From CAZUHK01 sp964620345 (GTDB lineage Bacteria; Planctomycetota; Phycisphaerae; Phycisphaerales; Zrk34): a stretch of 14,053 nt of DNA. The position numbers were made by a program, and so were the translations under genes. Numbering within the stretch: the stretch's first letter is position 1; every line of letters starts with the position of its first letter. Of this stretch, positions 13,158 through 14,053 are shown piece after piece. The stretch lies in the NCBI GenBank assembly GCA_964620345.1, contig CAZUHK010000072.1:1-14053 (forward strand), written 5' to 3'. Below the pieces are notes generated by a model. The model was not told the origin of the DNA. It made no database searches and saw only the letters and a program-made list of their open reading frames with translations.

Positions 13158-14053
13158 TCAGCCGTAGTGTACTTCGCGGACCGTCTGCTGCTGCCGGTAC
13201 CAGTCGATCGTCCGCCCCAACCCCTCGCGCAGGTCCACCGCGGCGCGCCAGCCCAGCATCGCCTCGGCCCGGCTGGTGTCCAGGCACCGCCGCGGCTGGC
13301 CGTCGGGCTTGCTCGCATCCCACTGGATTCGACCGGTAAACCCCGTCAGCTCCGCGATCAGCTCGACCAGGGCCTTGATCTGAATCTCGCTGCCCGTGCC
13401 GAGGTTGATCGGCACCGGTTCGTCCATCTTCTCGGTGGCGACCAGAATCCCCTCGGCCGCGTCGTCGACGTAGAGAAACTCGCGCGACGCGCCGCCGCTG
13501 CCCCAGCAGGTGATCGATTCATCGCCGCGGTCGATCGCATCGCAGCACTTGCGGATCAACGCCGGGATGACGTGGCTGGTGTTCAGATCGAAGTTGTCGC
13601 CCGGGCCGTACAGGTTGACCGGCACCACGACGCTGCTGGCCAAGCCGTGCTCGCGCCGGTAACCATCGAGCATGACGAACAGCGCCTTCTTCGCCACGCC
13701 GTAGGGGGCGTTGGTCTCCTCGGGGTAGCCGTTCCACAGCTCTTGCTCGCCGAAGGGCACGGGCGTGTGCTTGGGGTAGGCGCACACCGTGCCGGTCTGC
13801 ACGAACTTTTTGATCCCGCGCCGCCGGCCGTGCTCGATCAGGTGCAGGCCCATGGCCATGTTGGCGAAGAAGAAGCGGCCCGGGTGCTCGCGGTTGGCGC
13901 CGATGCCCCCGACCTCCGCGGCCAGATGGATCACCACGTCCGGCTGAAAATCGTCGTACATCCGCACCACGTCGGCCTCGACGGTCAGGTCGTACGCCGC
14001 CCGCCGGGGCACGTCGATGCGCCCCGCGCCCCGCGCCGCGAGCTTGTCGCACA
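13158..14053 (-). CDS. fcl: GDP-L-fucose synthase (5' end beyond the window)
   Basis: The frame stays open to the right edge, so the start and the N-terminal glycine-rich NAD(P) motif are missing; about 298 residues are visible, of roughly 315-325 expected. It is an extended short-chain dehydrogenase of the WcaG/Fcl family. It converts GDP-4-keto-6-deoxy-D-mannose to GDP-L-fucose by 3,5-epimerisation and NADPH reduction. Seen in order: HLAAEVGGIGANREHPG, TGTVCAYPK, NAPYGVAKK with the Y-x3-K pair, VNLYGPGDNFD, SHVIPALI, GSGGASREFLYVDD. Compared with E. coli Fcl, the catalytic Ser is Thr (GTVC), while the epimerase Cys (same motif) and His (SHVIP) are kept. A GTG at 14012 is inside the conserved domain and is not the start. 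Its mannose dehydratase partner (gmd) is not in the window and may lie just to the right. Confidence 0.88.
   Translation of the reverse strand, partial: CDKLAARGAGRIDVPRRAAYDLTVEADVVRMYDDFQPDVVIHLAAEVGGIGANREHPGRFFFANMAMGLHLIEHGRRRGIKKFVQTGTVCAYPKHTPVPFGEQELWNGYPEETNAPYGVAKKALFVMLDGYRREHGLASSVVVPVNLYGPGDNFDLNTSHVIPALIRKCCDAIDRGDESITCWGSGGASREFLYVDDAAEGILVATEKMDEPVPINLGTGSEIQIKALVELIAELTGFTGRIQWDASKPDGQPRRCLDTSRAEAMLGWRAAVDLREGLGRTIDWYRQQQTVREVHYG

Overview
The window looks like chromosomal DNA from a high-GC member of the Planctomycetota, probably Phycisphaerae-like. This is an inference from gene content: two prepilin-type (GFTLVE) proteins in an operon with a PEP-CTERM protein, a short Hc1-type histone-like protein, a planctomycete-style FabZ-family hotdog protein and a fused fucokinase/GDP-fucose pyrophosphorylase. 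Most of the sequence is coding, and the high GC content leaves long open antisense frames that I treat as shadows. There is no tRNA, rRNA, CRISPR array, transposase or prophage gene that I can see.

Layout. 1-106: two related hairpins behind an APC-family amino acid permease (107-1441, minus). The permease is divergent from a Gfo/Idh/MocA oxidoreductase (1543-2556, plus). 2598-4946 (minus) is a compact operon for envelope or secreted proteins, transcribed as PEP-CTERM protein, prepilin-like protein 2, prepilin-like protein 1. It has a good sigma70-type promoter (5021-5049) and a hairpin at the predicted 5' end of the mRNA. 5083-6456 (minus) is an FprA/adrenodoxin-type ferredoxin-NADP reductase. 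It is divergent from rdgB/HAM1 (6557-7171, plus), and the two promoters share interlocked -35 boxes.

The next part is housekeeping and small genes: a FabZ-family dehydratase (7229-7717, minus), an Hc1-like histone (7886-8092, minus) and an isochorismatase-family hydrolase (8227-8778, minus). The hydrolase is divergent from a small DUF433 gene (8836-9117, plus). An unrecognised 200-residue gene (9178-9780, minus) is preceded by a 27-codon upstream reading frame that overlaps its start as ATGA.

The right end (10055-14053, minus) is a GDP-L-fucose locus: a GDP-L-fucose synthase (5' end cut by the window edge) followed 25 bases later by the bifunctional Fkp. The first makes GDP-fucose de novo from the GDP-4-keto-6-deoxymannose intermediate, the second by salvage of free L-fucose, so both routes to the same donor sugar lie side by side. 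Nothing here is clearly a new defence or mobile system. The observations most worth a second look are the histone-like gene, the fucose pair, the upstream reading frame, the pilin/PEP-CTERM operon, the twin hairpins and the promoter arrangements.
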